Source of the DNA: Akkermansiaceae bacterium
GTDB lineage: Bacteria; Verrucomicrobiota; Verrucomicrobiia; Verrucomicrobiales; Akkermansiaceae
DNA length: 64,000 bases
Assembly: GCA_905181965.1 (NCBI GenBank)
Contig: CAJIZY010000004.1
Span: 89,512-153,511 of the forward strand
Reading direction: 5' to 3'
The notes below the pieces were generated by a model, which was not told the origin of the DNA, ran no database searches, and saw only the letters and a list, made by a program, of their open reading frames with translations. Below are positions 10,384 to 19,038 of this stretch, piece after piece; the stretch's first letter is position 1, and each line of letters starts with the position of its first letter. Made by a program: the position numbers and the translations under genes.

Positions 10384-11217
10384 ATGGAGCGAACATCGCG
10401 ATTTGGATCTCTACTCAAATTGTTGGACGATCAAAATAAAGACGTCCAACAAGGAGTTCAGCGGGCCCTATTGGAATTCGCAGGAGATGCCAGCCACGAC
10501 CTAGCGGCCCTCGGGATCAATCTCAAGTCTGACGAAAGCAAGATCCTCTCCGAATCCCTCCACGCTGGTCGACAAAAGCTTCTTAAAGAACAATGGGTCG
10601 TGCCCGCCAGTAATCTCAGCTACCCCGACGGTGACTACGAATCATTTGAAGCTCTTCTTCGCCTGATCTCGGACTTTCTCCACGATGGCATTACACTACG
10701 ACCTAGTCTTTCCGACGAACTCGACATCATAGCCCAGGACGCTCACCCTGAAGTTGGCACCGCCCGTGAACTCGCTGACTGGCTCTTTAAGTCGGGGCGT
10801 TTTACCGGTAATCACTCAGTTCCGTTTGATCCACGCAATTCGGATTTAACCTGGTCACTTGACGAGGGGAAAAGCAATCCACTTGGCCTATCCCTGATTT
10901 ATATCCTCGTCGCTCAACGACTTGGCCTCACCGTTTATGGAGTGAACTATCCCGGGCATTTTCTCTGCCTCATTGACTCTCTAGACGGCCCCACTTTGAT
11001 CGATGCTTTTCACAAGGGGCGTCCAATTATGGTAAAACAGCTCCTCAACGAACACCCCGAACTCTCCGCAGAGGCAAAAAAAGCAGTGCAACAGCCTTGT
11101 TCTCTGGCTGCCATGCTTCTGCGAATACTCGCGAATATGAATCTCGCCTTCAACAAAGCAGGCCGCTTTGACGATGCCACTCTAGTTCAAAATCTTATGA
11201 AAACCTTCCGTATATGA
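10384..11217 (+). CDS. SirB1-type transglutaminase-like protein
   Basis: 277 residues. The middle and C-terminal parts match the SirB1/transglutaminase-like family: ESFEALLRLISDF, a SNPLGLSLIYILVAQRLGL block where the family has its conserved Asn-Pro and helix, and GVNYPGHFLCLID, the family's characteristic Pro-Gly-His. The end (ANMNLAFNKAGRFDDAT) resembles the TPR-like tail common in these proteins. The N-terminal 80 residues look HEAT-like and are not specific. Function in this family is poorly defined. The stop overlaps the start of the next gene (ATGA at 11214), indicating a two-gene operon. Confidence 0.8.
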   Translation: MERTSRFGSLLKLLDDQNKDVQQGVQRALLEFAGDASHDLAALGINLKSDESKILSESLHAGRQKLLKEQWVVPASNLSYPDGDYESFEALLRLISDFLHDGITLRPSLSDELDIIAQDAHPEVGTARELADWLFKSGRFTGNHSVPFDPRNSDLTWSLDEGKSNPLGLSLIYILVAQRLGLTVYGVNYPGHFLCLIDSLDGPTLIDAFHKGRPIMVKQLLNEHPELSAEAKKAVQQPCSLAAMLLRILANMNLAFNKAGRFDDATLVQNLMKTFRI

Positions 11218-12038
11218 GGATAGAGGCATCCCAAGTCCACATTCAGAATCAGACCTTACACCGCCTCACCCTAAATCCCGACACCACGGTTCGAGGCGGA
11301 CTTATTTTCTTCCACGGACAAGGCGATTTCATCGATCGCTACCCATCTATACTCAAAGGCTTCGTAGATGCCGGTTATCGCTGCATCCTTACCGATATGC
11401 CAGGTCACGGTCGCTCACAGGGAAGACGTGGAGTTGTCCCGGGACTCAGCTTCGCAGATGAGCTCCTTCATGATTCTCTCTCATCACTGGAGGGTGAAAT
11501 TATAATTGCAGGCCACTCTATGGGTGGCCTCATGGCTTTGCGTTTCCTCTTTCGAAACCACAACCTGTTCAAAGCAGCCTGGATCAGCTCACCTCTTCTC
11601 AACCCGATGCTTCAAGCCAAACTATGGATGAAAATCGCCCTTCCCTTAGCCGCGCAGCTTTTCCCTTCGGCAACGATCAGCACCGGAGTCAGTAGTTCAG
11701 ACTGCAGCAGTAAGATTGACAGACGCGAAACCGAGAAAGACCTGGCTCTTTTCCATAGTCGCATTTCAATCGGCTGGGGTCGGGATCTTTGTAACGCCGC
11801 CGAAGAAGTCCGCGAACAATTCACCAACGTGGCCCTCGAAACTCCTATTCTATTTACACAAGGAGATTCCGATTCCATTTGCCCCATTAAAATTTTAGAG
11901 GAGAAATTAAAGATCCTCTCTTCGAGTCAAATCTCATTTAAGAAAATCGAAGAAGCTCTTCACGAGCCCTTTTGTGGCTCGACACGTGAGGATTTTCTGA
12001 TGCACCTCAATCGCTGGATCGATCATAAGCTAGGGTAG
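11214..12038 (+). CDS. Alpha/beta hydrolase (monoacylglycerol-lipase/lysophospholipase-like)
   Basis: 274 residues, of Hydrolase_4 (serine aminopeptidase S33-like) type. The oxyanion region reads FFHGQGDFIDRYP, the second conserved block DMPGHGRSQGRRG and the nucleophile elbow GHSMGG. A late Asp (QGDSDSICP) and a His (LHEPF) can complete the triad. No signal peptide, so it is probably cytoplasmic and acts on lysophospholipids or short esters. The 4-bp overlap with the upstream SirB1-like gene shows co-translation. It ends 2 bp before the end of the convergent GH31 gene. Confidence 0.83.
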   Translation: MRIEASQVHIQNQTLHRLTLNPDTTVRGGLIFFHGQGDFIDRYPSILKGFVDAGYRCILTDMPGHGRSQGRRGVVPGLSFADELLHDSLSSLEGEIIIAGHSMGGLMALRFLFRNHNLFKAAWISSPLLNPMLQAKLWMKIALPLAAQLFPSATISTGVSSSDCSSKIDRRETEKDLALFHSRISIGWGRDLCNAAEEVREQFTNVALETPILFTQGDSDSICPIKILEEKLKILSSSQISFKKIEEALHEPFCGSTREDFLMHLNRWIDHKLG

Positions 12039-12040
12039 CG

Positions 12041-14431
12041 TTACAGAAATTGAACGATCTCGAAACTCTCCGGTATTTCCAAAACACTCCCACACTCGAA
12101 GGAAGTTTCCTTGCCTCCATCAATAGAAACTCTCTGCCAAGCCGCACCGTGAATCATGAGGCGATAGACCGAATATTTCGCCTGAAATTCACCGCTTCGA
12201 GTTTGAATCAGTTTCTGTTCCTTAAGCTTAAAGGTCTTCTTTATAGAAGCTCCATACCCATCCCCAGCGTCCTCATAAAGGCTCCCCTGACCCTCTCCAT
12301 CCCCTAGGTAGACATGGAGCTCCATATAAGGAAGCTCAATTGATGAGTTCAAGCGCACCGGTGACAAGGGCAGAATCGTCCCGGCCTTTACAAAAAGAGG
12401 CGTCGAATCAAGCGGAACATCAACCCATCGTTCTTCAGCCCCAATAACCTTTTCATTCGTCCAGAAGTCATACCACAACCCCTTCGGAGGGTAAAACCAC
12501 CGCCCTTCAACGCCCGGCTTAGAAATCGGACAAGTCAACAAACTTGGTCCAACCCCAAATTCCTCGACACGATTATGACACTCTAGATCATCCGAATCTA
12601 AATAGATCAGCGAGCGTAAAATGGGATCACCAGTGTGGGTGTGCTCCTCAAAAACAGTATAGAGGTAAGGCAAAATTCGATAACGAAGCTCGATAAACTT
12701 TTTAGCGATGCCTGTGTAAGGTTCTCCAAACGACCACGGCTCCTGATCGTTCTCGTCACCCGAGCTATGCACCCGGCAGAAAGGATGGAAGATGCCCATT
12801 TGCAACCAACGAATAAAGAGCTCGCCCTCCGCAACCCCAGAAAAACCGCCGATATCAGTACCGACAAAAGAATAGCCCGAAAGCGCCAAACGCTGACATT
12901 GAATATTACCAATCTTAAGGTGCTCCCAAGTTGATTCGATATCTCCGGTCCAGGCTGAACTGTAGCGCTGCGTCCCTGCAAAGGCCGAGCGCGTGATTAC
13001 AAAGGGTCGATTTTCTGGGAAAGCCCTCCGAATACCTTCTCGCGTCGCACGAGACATCTGCATTCCATAGATATTATGGGCCTTACGATGAGAACATGGA
13101 TGTCCGTCAAAGTCATGACGAACATCACGCGGAAAAGTCTTTTCCTCGTTAAAGACCGCTGGCTCATTCATATCAGTCCAAATTCCTGCCAAGCCACTCT
13201 CCTGCATGAAAGGTGGAAAAAGATCAGCCCACCAATCGCGAGTTTTTGGGCTTGTGAAATCGGGAAAATGACATGGCCCCGGCCAGACATTACCGGTCAA
13301 TAGAGGACCATCCATCCGCTTGCAGAACATACCCCCTTCTTTACCGCTCTGATAAATCTCATAATTGCGATCAATCTTAATTCCAGGGTCAATGATCCCA
13401 ACCAATTTGATGCCTTCCTTTTCAAGACGCTTTGTCATTCGCCTAGGGTTTGGATATCCCTCATTACTACGATTCCAAGTAAAGCAACGGAATCCATCCA
13501 TATAATCAATATCGACATAAATAGCGTCACATGGAATTTCCCTTTTCTTAAAACCATCAGCAATCGCCATCACCTCGCCTTCACTTTTGTATGACCACTT
13601 ACACTGATGGAAACCGAGCGCCCAAAGTGGCGGCAACTCTGGCTTCCCGGTTAGATGACTATATTTACGAACAACTTCTGGAACCGAAGGACCGTGCATA
13701 AAGTAGAAATTCATCTCTCCGCCTTGAGCCCAAAAACTACTCACTGCCTCACGCTCACCACCGAAGTCGTAAAAGGAGCGAAAGGTATTATCAAAGAAGA
13801 TTCCGTATGCCTTTTCGTGATGCACCCCGACGAAGAATGGGATGTTTTTATAAAGCGGATTAGTTTCGGCATTATAACCATAAACATCACTCCCCCAAAG
13901 CTCACGACGTTGCCCTCGCAAATTCTTGTGACCAGGGATGTCTCCTAAGCCATAAAAGTGCTCTCGAGATTGAATCACCCGACTCATCATGACAACTTCT
14001 CCGCCATAAGCCTCATTTTGACGCCAATGAAATCCTTTCTCATCCTCCGAGAGTAAATTACCCTCATCATCCTCGATTCGAATTTTTAACCCATCACGTG
14101 AAATCAGCACGACCAATTCCCCGGTCTTGAGAGTGTAGTGATTCTTTATTTGTGAAACCTCGGGCGGGAATGCCTTTTCTAAGACTTTTGGCAGCACCGC
14201 ATATGAAAAATCCTCCGCAAAATCGCCGGTTGCGGAAAAACGAAACCGGATAACGCCAACCTCGACACATGTCACCGAAAGAGCGCAAAAATTATCACAC
14301 ACGAAGACCTGACGGCATCCCTCATCGCGATGCTCCACCACCTTCCCAGGAAAGACTTCACCAGCTTCAGCTGGCATACCGGTCTCAATATAGTTATCTT
14401 TCTCGAAGGTTTCTTCGTTAGCTGTTTGCAT
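12041..14431 (-). CDS. Glycoside hydrolase family 31 alpha-glucosidase
   Basis: 796 residues from the ATG at 14431. A further 20 residues would follow from a TTG at 14491, but they look non-coding. The GH31 catalytic core is clear: the nucleophile Asp in GIWTDMNEP, the general acid Asp in AWTGDIESTWEH, and the family block DIDYMDGFRCFTW. The N-terminal beta-sandwich with FYGLGDIPGHK and the C-terminal beta domains are present. GH31 enzymes release glucose (or sometimes xylose or galactose) from the non-reducing end of alpha-glucans. No signal peptide, so it is likely intracellular. The divergent neighbour 83 bp away is a glycogen-synthase-like glycosyltransferase, which suggests glycogen or maltodextrin turnover. 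Confidence 0.93.
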   Translation of the reverse strand: MQTANEETFEKDNYIETGMPAEAGEVFPGKVVEHRDEGCRQVFVCDNFCALSVTCVEVGVIRFRFSATGDFAEDFSYAVLPKVLEKAFPPEVSQIKNHYTLKTGELVVLISRDGLKIRIEDDEGNLLSEDEKGFHWRQNEAYGGEVVMMSRVIQSREHFYGLGDIPGHKNLRGQRRELWGSDVYGYNAETNPLYKNIPFFVGVHHEKAYGIFFDNTFRSFYDFGGEREAVSSFWAQGGEMNFYFMHGPSVPEVVRKYSHLTGKPELPPLWALGFHQCKWSYKSEGEVMAIADGFKKREIPCDAIYVDIDYMDGFRCFTWNRSNEGYPNPRRMTKRLEKEGIKLVGIIDPGIKIDRNYEIYQSGKEGGMFCKRMDGPLLTGNVWPGPCHFPDFTSPKTRDWWADLFPPFMQESGLAGIWTDMNEPAVFNEEKTFPRDVRHDFDGHPCSHRKAHNIYGMQMSRATREGIRRAFPENRPFVITRSAFAGTQRYSSAWTGDIESTWEHLKIGNIQCQRLALSGYSFVGTDIGGFSGVAEGELFIRWLQMGIFHPFCRVHSSGDENDQEPWSFGEPYTGIAKKFIELRYRILPYLYTVFEEHTHTGDPILRSLIYLDSDDLECHNRVEEFGVGPSLLTCPISKPGVEGRWFYPPKGLWYDFWTNEKVIGAEERWVDVPLDSTPLFVKAGTILPLSPVRLNSSIELPYMELHVYLGDGEGQGSLYEDAGDGYGASIKKTFKLKEQKLIQTRSGEFQAKYSVYRLMIHGAAWQRVSIDGGKETSFECGSVLEIPESFEIVQFL

Positions 14432-14514
14432 CCGGCGGGAGACTAAGCACACCCCATGCCTCCCACCACCGCAGATCACACTCAGACGCAAAAAAATGCC
14501 ACCTCTAAATAATC

Positions 14515-15648
14515 ATGGCTAGAATTCGCACACTCATGCTTGGCTGGGAATTCCCACCGCATATCAATGGCGGCCTAGGCGTTGCTTGCGAAGGGCTGGC
14601 AAATGCCCTTGCCACCCGATCTGAGCTAAGTTTATTTCTGCCAGAAATTAGAAATCCAACAAAAAAGGAGAAAATCCGAATCATTCAAACCAACCATCTT
14701 GCTCATTCAGCCGATTTTGAGCCCTATCTCGATGCCAACCCGAGTGAAGGGCTTTATAGTAGGGACTTAGATAAAAGAGTTGAGATATATTCCTATGAGG
14801 CCATCAAGGCATCAAGAGAAACTCATTTTGATGTCATTCATGCCCACGATTGGCTGACAGCAATCGCTGCTCTCAAAATTCGAAAACAGTCAGGAAAGCC
14901 CCTCATTTTCCACGTTCATTCCCTCAGTTACGACCGAGCCGGGCCTGACCAGCAGGGTCGGGTTTACAATCTCGAGAAGCAGGTGCTTCAAAAAGCTGAT
15001 CGCGTCATTGCGGTCAGTCATTACACCAAAAAAATCTGCATCGATCATTACAACGCCGATCCGGGAAAAATTTCCGTTGTCCACAATGGTATTTCGCCTA
15101 TCGAAGCCTACCGCCGGTCTAAACCATTCCTTGATCACCTCGTGGTTTTCCTCGGTAGAATGACGAGACAAAAAGGTCCAAGTCACTTTCTAGAAATTGC
15201 CCTCAAAGTTCTCTCCCAAAATCAAAATGTTCGTTTCGTGTTGGCCGGAACAGGAGATCAACTGCAAGCGTTGATGGCAAAAAGCATCCGGCTCGGGATC
15301 GCAGATCGATGTCACTTTACCGGTTTCCTTGGCCGTGAAAAAATCCACAATCTACTCTCGATGGCCGATGTTTACTGCATGCCTTCCGTGTCCGAACCAT
15401 TTGGCCTCTCAGCCCTTGAAGCTGCTCAATTTGGGGTTCCTGCCGTGATCTCAAAACAATCAGGAGCTGCTGAAATCCTAACCGAAGCCGAGACTGTAGA
15501 TGCCTTCGACACCGAACAGATGGCACGTGGGATTCTAAAGCAACTAGATGTGGATATTTTGGTTAAACCACTACCCATTCGGGACTGGGAAGATGTTGCA
15601 TCTGATGTCGTAGCCCTATACGAATCTCTTTTGCAACGCCCTACTTGA
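14515..15648 (+). CDS. GT4-family glycosyltransferase, glycogen-synthase-like
   Basis: 377 residues. It opens with MLGWEFPPHINGGLGVACEG, the glycine-rich acceptor loop typical of bacterial starch/glycogen synthase-like GT4/GT5 enzymes, and has HAHDWLTAIAALK. The C-terminal Rossmann lobe shows FLGRMTRQKGP and the donor-binding EPFGLSALEAAQFGVP (E-x7-E). It transfers a sugar from a nucleotide-sugar, likely to an alpha-glucan, given the divergent GH31 gene. At 377 residues it is shorter than GlgA (about 475) and closer to archaeal-type GT4 glycogen synthases. The last 8 bp overlap the convergent gpmI end. Confidence 0.87.
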   Translation: MARIRTLMLGWEFPPHINGGLGVACEGLANALATRSELSLFLPEIRNPTKKEKIRIIQTNHLAHSADFEPYLDANPSEGLYSRDLDKRVEIYSYEAIKASRETHFDVIHAHDWLTAIAALKIRKQSGKPLIFHVHSLSYDRAGPDQQGRVYNLEKQVLQKADRVIAVSHYTKKICIDHYNADPGKISVVHNGISPIEAYRRSKPFLDHLVVFLGRMTRQKGPSHFLEIALKVLSQNQNVRFVLAGTGDQLQALMAKSIRLGIADRCHFTGFLGREKIHNLLSMADVYCMPSVSEPFGLSALEAAQFGVPAVISKQSGAAEILTEAETVDAFDTEQMARGILKQLDVDILVKPLPIRDWEDVASDVVALYESLLQRPT

Positions 15649-17174
15649 TCAAACTCTTGCCGGTCATCTCTTCCGGTTGTCCAAGACCCATCATATCAAG
15701 CAAGGTCGGAGCAACGTCAGCCAGAATACCATCTTTAACCTTCTGACCTTCAGTATCCTTAGCAACATACCAAAGGTGCACCAGGTTCGTTGTATGGGCA
15801 GTGTGAGGCGAGCCATCAGCATTACGCATGAACTCGCAATTCCCATGATCGGCCGTGATGAGAAGTTTTCCTCCCAACTTTAACGTCTCTTCGGTAATCG
15901 CCCGAACCGCCGAATCGATTCGCGTCACCGCGATCTTGGCAGCCTCAACCACCCCAGTGTGACCAACCATGTCTGGATTGGCAAAGTTGATGATCACAAG
16001 ATCGTAATCTTGCAACTTGGTTGATGTATTTTTCAACCTCTTCCGAGCTCATTTCAGGCTTCAGATCATAAGTCGCGACATCCTTCGGAGAAGGGATGAC
16101 CTTACGATCTTCGTTTGGATAAGGGGTTTCTTCTCCTCCATTGAAAAAGTAGGACACGTGAGGGTATTTTTCAGTTTCGGCAATGCGCAGCTGCTTCTGA
16201 CCTGCCTTTGCAACCGCTTCGCCAAGCGTCATTTTTATTTTTTCTGGAGGAAAGATAGCAGGACAATCATAAGTTTCGTCATATTCCGTGAGCGTGAAAT
16301 ACTCAACTTTGGGAATCACACCTGTTTCGAAACCATCAAATTCGTCACCGCGGAGAAACACTTCTGAGAGTTGACGGGCACGGTCCGCACGGAAGTTAAA
16401 AAAGATTACTACATCACCATCATTAACCCGTTGGGCTTCGTGATCGAAGAAGATCATAGGAGAAATAAACTCATCAGTCTTGTCCTTGGCGTATTGCTCG
16501 GCGATTGCTTCGCTTGCGAGCACTTCAGTCTCAGCTCCCTGTCCGTGAACGATGGCGTCCCATGCGAGTTTCACTCGCTCCCAACGCTTATCACGATCCA
16601 TCGCGTAATAACGACCAATTATCGTGCCAATTCGCGCATCAAACTTAGCTAGCTCATCCTCAACGTAGTTAAGATATCCTTTTCCACCCGTCGGGGAAGT
16701 ATCACGCCCATCAGTAATCGCATGGACCATAATCTCTCCACAGCCAGACTCATGAGCAGCTTTAGCCAAAGCAATAAGCTGATTCTGATGACTATGGACT
16801 CCGCCATCGGAAACGAGACCAATGAAATGAAGACGTCGCCCCTTTGCTTTTTCAAAAGCTTGCTTGAGAATCGCATTGTCCTTTAACGTGTCTTCGGAAA
16901 TCGTCTTGTTTATCCTCGTAAGATCCTGATAGACAATGCGCCCAGCTCCAAGATTGAGGTGACCCACCTCAGAATTCCCCATCTGACCACCCGGCAGCCC
17001 TACGTCCATACCAGAAGCAGAAACGCAACCTTTGGGGTAAAGATTCTCCATTTCATCGTGAAAGGGAGTTTCTGCCAATTCGACAGCGTTACCATCTTGT
17101 TCAGCGGTTTCTTTTCCACCAGGGTTAAGCCCCCAGCCGTCACGGATAATAAGAACGACAGGTTTGTGAGTCAT
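15641..17174 (-). CDS. gpmI: 2,3-bisphosphoglycerate-independent phosphoglycerate mutase, one frameshift
   Basis: Interconverts 3- and 2-phosphoglycerate in glycolysis. The N-terminal part (17174 down to about 16030) has RDGWGLNPGG and the catalytic Ser in GQMGNSEVGHLN; the C-terminal part (about 16025 down to 15641) is in another frame and carries the metal-site motifs NFANPDMVGHTG and TADHGNCE. The break lies between SSEEVEKYINQ and DYDLVIINF at about 16010-16035, where a few residues also seem to be missing compared with the family. Both halves are highly conserved up to the break, so an assembly indel is more likely than decay of this central enzyme. ATG at 17174; the next gene upstream, a thioesterase, is 55 bp away on the same strand. 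Confidence 0.9.
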
Positions 17175-17229
17175 TACGCCCCCGTGTTAAGGTCTTACCA
17201 TCAATCCTTAAAGAGAAAACGGGGAAAAC

Positions 17230-17628
17230 TCAGGTCCAATCTAGAAGCAAGCGCTTTGGCCGGCCCTGCGGCATTTGCACCATAGCCAGACCTTGACGAC
17301 AAGTGATTAATGGCTGCTCCTCCCCTTTCCGAACCACGGTGAAATTACACCAAAATCTAACTTTACCGATCTCGCTCACATGACCATGAATTTTAAGAAT
17401 ATCGCCAAGCTTAGCGGGTTTCCTGTAATCGATTTCAGTCCGAAACACCACGGGAAATAGCTGAGTTTCGGCCATTCTTTGCAAATCCATACCCATGAGG
17501 CCCGCAAGTTTAGTCCGACAGATTTCGATCATACGGAGATACGCAATATTATGGACTACACCACCACAATCCGTGTCGAAGAACATGACTTCTTCCTCGG
17601 TCGTTAACTTTAAATCTTCAAGCTTCAT
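17230..17628 (-). CDS. Hot-dog fold acyl-CoA thioesterase (YbgC/FadM family)
   Basis: 132 residues, typical for 4-hydroxybenzoyl-CoA thioesterase-like proteins. The diagnostic stretch is FFDTDCGGVVHNIAYLRMIE, in which the Asp is the catalytic residue of the YbgC type (usually DTDxxGxVYHxxY). Later TEIDYRKPAKLGD matches the second strand region. It hydrolyses acyl-CoA or acyl-ACP thioesters in the cytoplasm; the substrate is unknown, though linkage to the Tol-Pal system or to menaquinone synthesis is common for relatives. It is followed by gpmI on the same strand. Confidence 0.85.
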   Translation of the reverse strand: MKLEDLKLTTEEEVMFFDTDCGGVVHNIAYLRMIEICRTKLAGLMGMDLQRMAETQLFPVVFRTEIDYRKPAKLGDILKIHGHVSEIGKVRFWCNFTVVRKGEEQPLITCRQGLAMVQMPQGRPKRLLLDWT

Positions 17629-18013
17629 CGTTCACTCAGCAGGTTATTTTCTTCATGTGGCAGGATTCGGCCCCCCTCGATGGTTTGATCTACGCTCTCT
17701 ATCCACTGGGCCAACTAATAGTCAATTTCATCCTTTCCAACAAACCTCTCAAAATACCTTGTGATAAATAGTTTAGCTTTTCGGCAGAACGGGCGGTGAC
17801 CCTGTCATTTTACAAAATGTGTGATGAATAATCAACGCCTTTGAATAGAATAAGGGACAAGATCGTCATCTAATTTCCTGGCTCAGATGTCGACCTCCTC
17901 TCCAAAATAAAACTAGTCCTAGCCTTACCAATTCCTCCACCGATTTATGAAATCTCATCTTTAGTCAATAATTTGGGAATTTCTAATTATGAATTTCTAA
18001 TTATTCTCTCTCC
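17629..18013. other. Intergenic region without a supported gene; contains a tRNA-like remnant
   Basis: About 385 bp between the thioesterase start and alr. On the minus strand, about 17712-17650, there is a stretch with a tRNA-like D-arm (CCAGTGGATAGAG) and the 3' half of a T-arm (CGAATCCTGCC), but the two acceptor halves do not pair, the anticodon stem has two mismatches and the 5' half of the T-arm is absent. It may be a tRNA damaged by assembly indels or a relic. The rest is AT-rich and should hold the divergent promoters; I see no clear -35/-10 pair. Confidence 0.3.
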
Positions 18014-19038
18014 GTGACCGAATCTCCTCCACGTGCTTGGGCCGAAATTGATTGCTCTGCGCTCCATCATAATCTTCAGCTTGCTCGCCGCCATTCTGGC
18101 AAGGCTATCATGGCTGTGATCAAAGGAGGAGCCTACGGCCACGGCCTTATCGAGATTGCTAAGGAACTAGATAAACAAAACCTTCCCTTTTTAGGTGTTG
18201 CTAATACCGGAGAAGCTCGATCCCTTTTCAAAGAGGGAATTAAGACCCGACCCTATATACTTGGAGCGACCCTTCAGTCCGAGCGCGAAGAGATCACAGC
18301 CTGCGGCTGGACTCCCTGCCTTTGCTCTTTCGAAGAAATAGAGCACTTCAACCAGCTCGGAAAAGACTCGCCGATCGAAGCTCACCTAGCACTCGACACT
18401 GGAATGGGTCGTGGAGGATTTTTGCCTAATCAACTTGGTGAGGCTTTACAAAAGCTGAGGCAAGCTTCGGGAATAAAGCTAACCGGAGTGGGCTCACACC
18501 TTCCTGTTGCGGATGAAGATGCGGTGTTTACTCAGAAGCAATTCGAACTCTTCGACTCAATGGTTGAGAGCATACCAGGACGTGATGAAAAATTCCATGT
18601 TCACCTCAGCAACTCGGCGGGCCTTCTCGATTACCATAGTCGCACTACCAATCTCGTTCGCCCCGGACTCCTTATTTACGGGATCTCTCCCCTTCCAGCT
18701 CATCAGGAATTCCTAACCTGCCAGGATTGTTCGGGGGTTATACCGATATTGTTGACTGGACTGCGCTTATTGCGATGCCTATTTTGTTTATTATCGGGGT
18801 CTTGACCGTAGAAAGGGCGCGTATGGAAACCGAAATCTGGCGACCTGTAGACCGTGTCGCTGTCTTTATCGGCCGGGTCACGATGGTTCTGATCAGTGCA
18901 CTGACCACAGTGATGATATATGAGGCCGAGCTCTTCGGCCCCAATCTCCTCGTTTCAGATCTAGCAAAAAAAGCAGGCACAATCCCCTGGGAAATTCTTA
19001 CTCAAATCACACCGAGAGTGAGCCGGATCTACCGTTGA
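18014..19038 (+). pseudogene. alr: Alanine racemase, interrupted by foreign DNA (chimeric)
   Basis: Alanine racemase makes D-alanine for peptidoglycan using PLP. The first 237 or so residues are a normal Alr barrel from a GTG start: PRAWAEIDCSALHHNL, the PLP lysine in VIKGGAYGHG, HLALDTGMGRGGF and RPGLLIYGISPL. At about 18716-18730 the similarity stops, a membrane-protein fragment of about 200 bp follows, and from about 18925 an Alr C-terminus resumes in a different frame (ELFGPNLLVSDLAKKAG, then PWEIL and PRVSRIY) up to the stop at 19038. About 90 residues of the C-terminal domain, including the second catalytic Tyr, are missing. As written it cannot work; a chimeric assembly join is the simplest cause. 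Confidence 0.85.
18716..18924 (+). other. Inserted fragment of a TRAP transporter small permease (DctQ-like) gene
   Basis: Within alr, the frame read from 18727 gives a two-helix membrane protein piece: GYTDIVDWTALIAMPILFII, then WRPVDRVAVFIGRVTMVLIS and a stop of similarity at MIYE. This matches the N-terminal part of alphaproteobacterial (Roseobacter-type) TRAP small permeases, where the block 'D.ia..iGrvtm.li......iYEv..RY' is usual. The reading continues directly into the Alr C-terminus, so the fragment has neither its own start context nor its own end. No other TRAP gene is in the window. Junctions are estimated to within about 10 bp. Confidence 0.65.

Noticed and set aside
17650..17712. 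tRNA-like sequence on the minus strand (D-arm and half of a T-arm)
   Set aside because: The acceptor halves do not pair, the anticodon stem has two mismatches and part of the T-arm is missing; not enough to call a tRNA gene.
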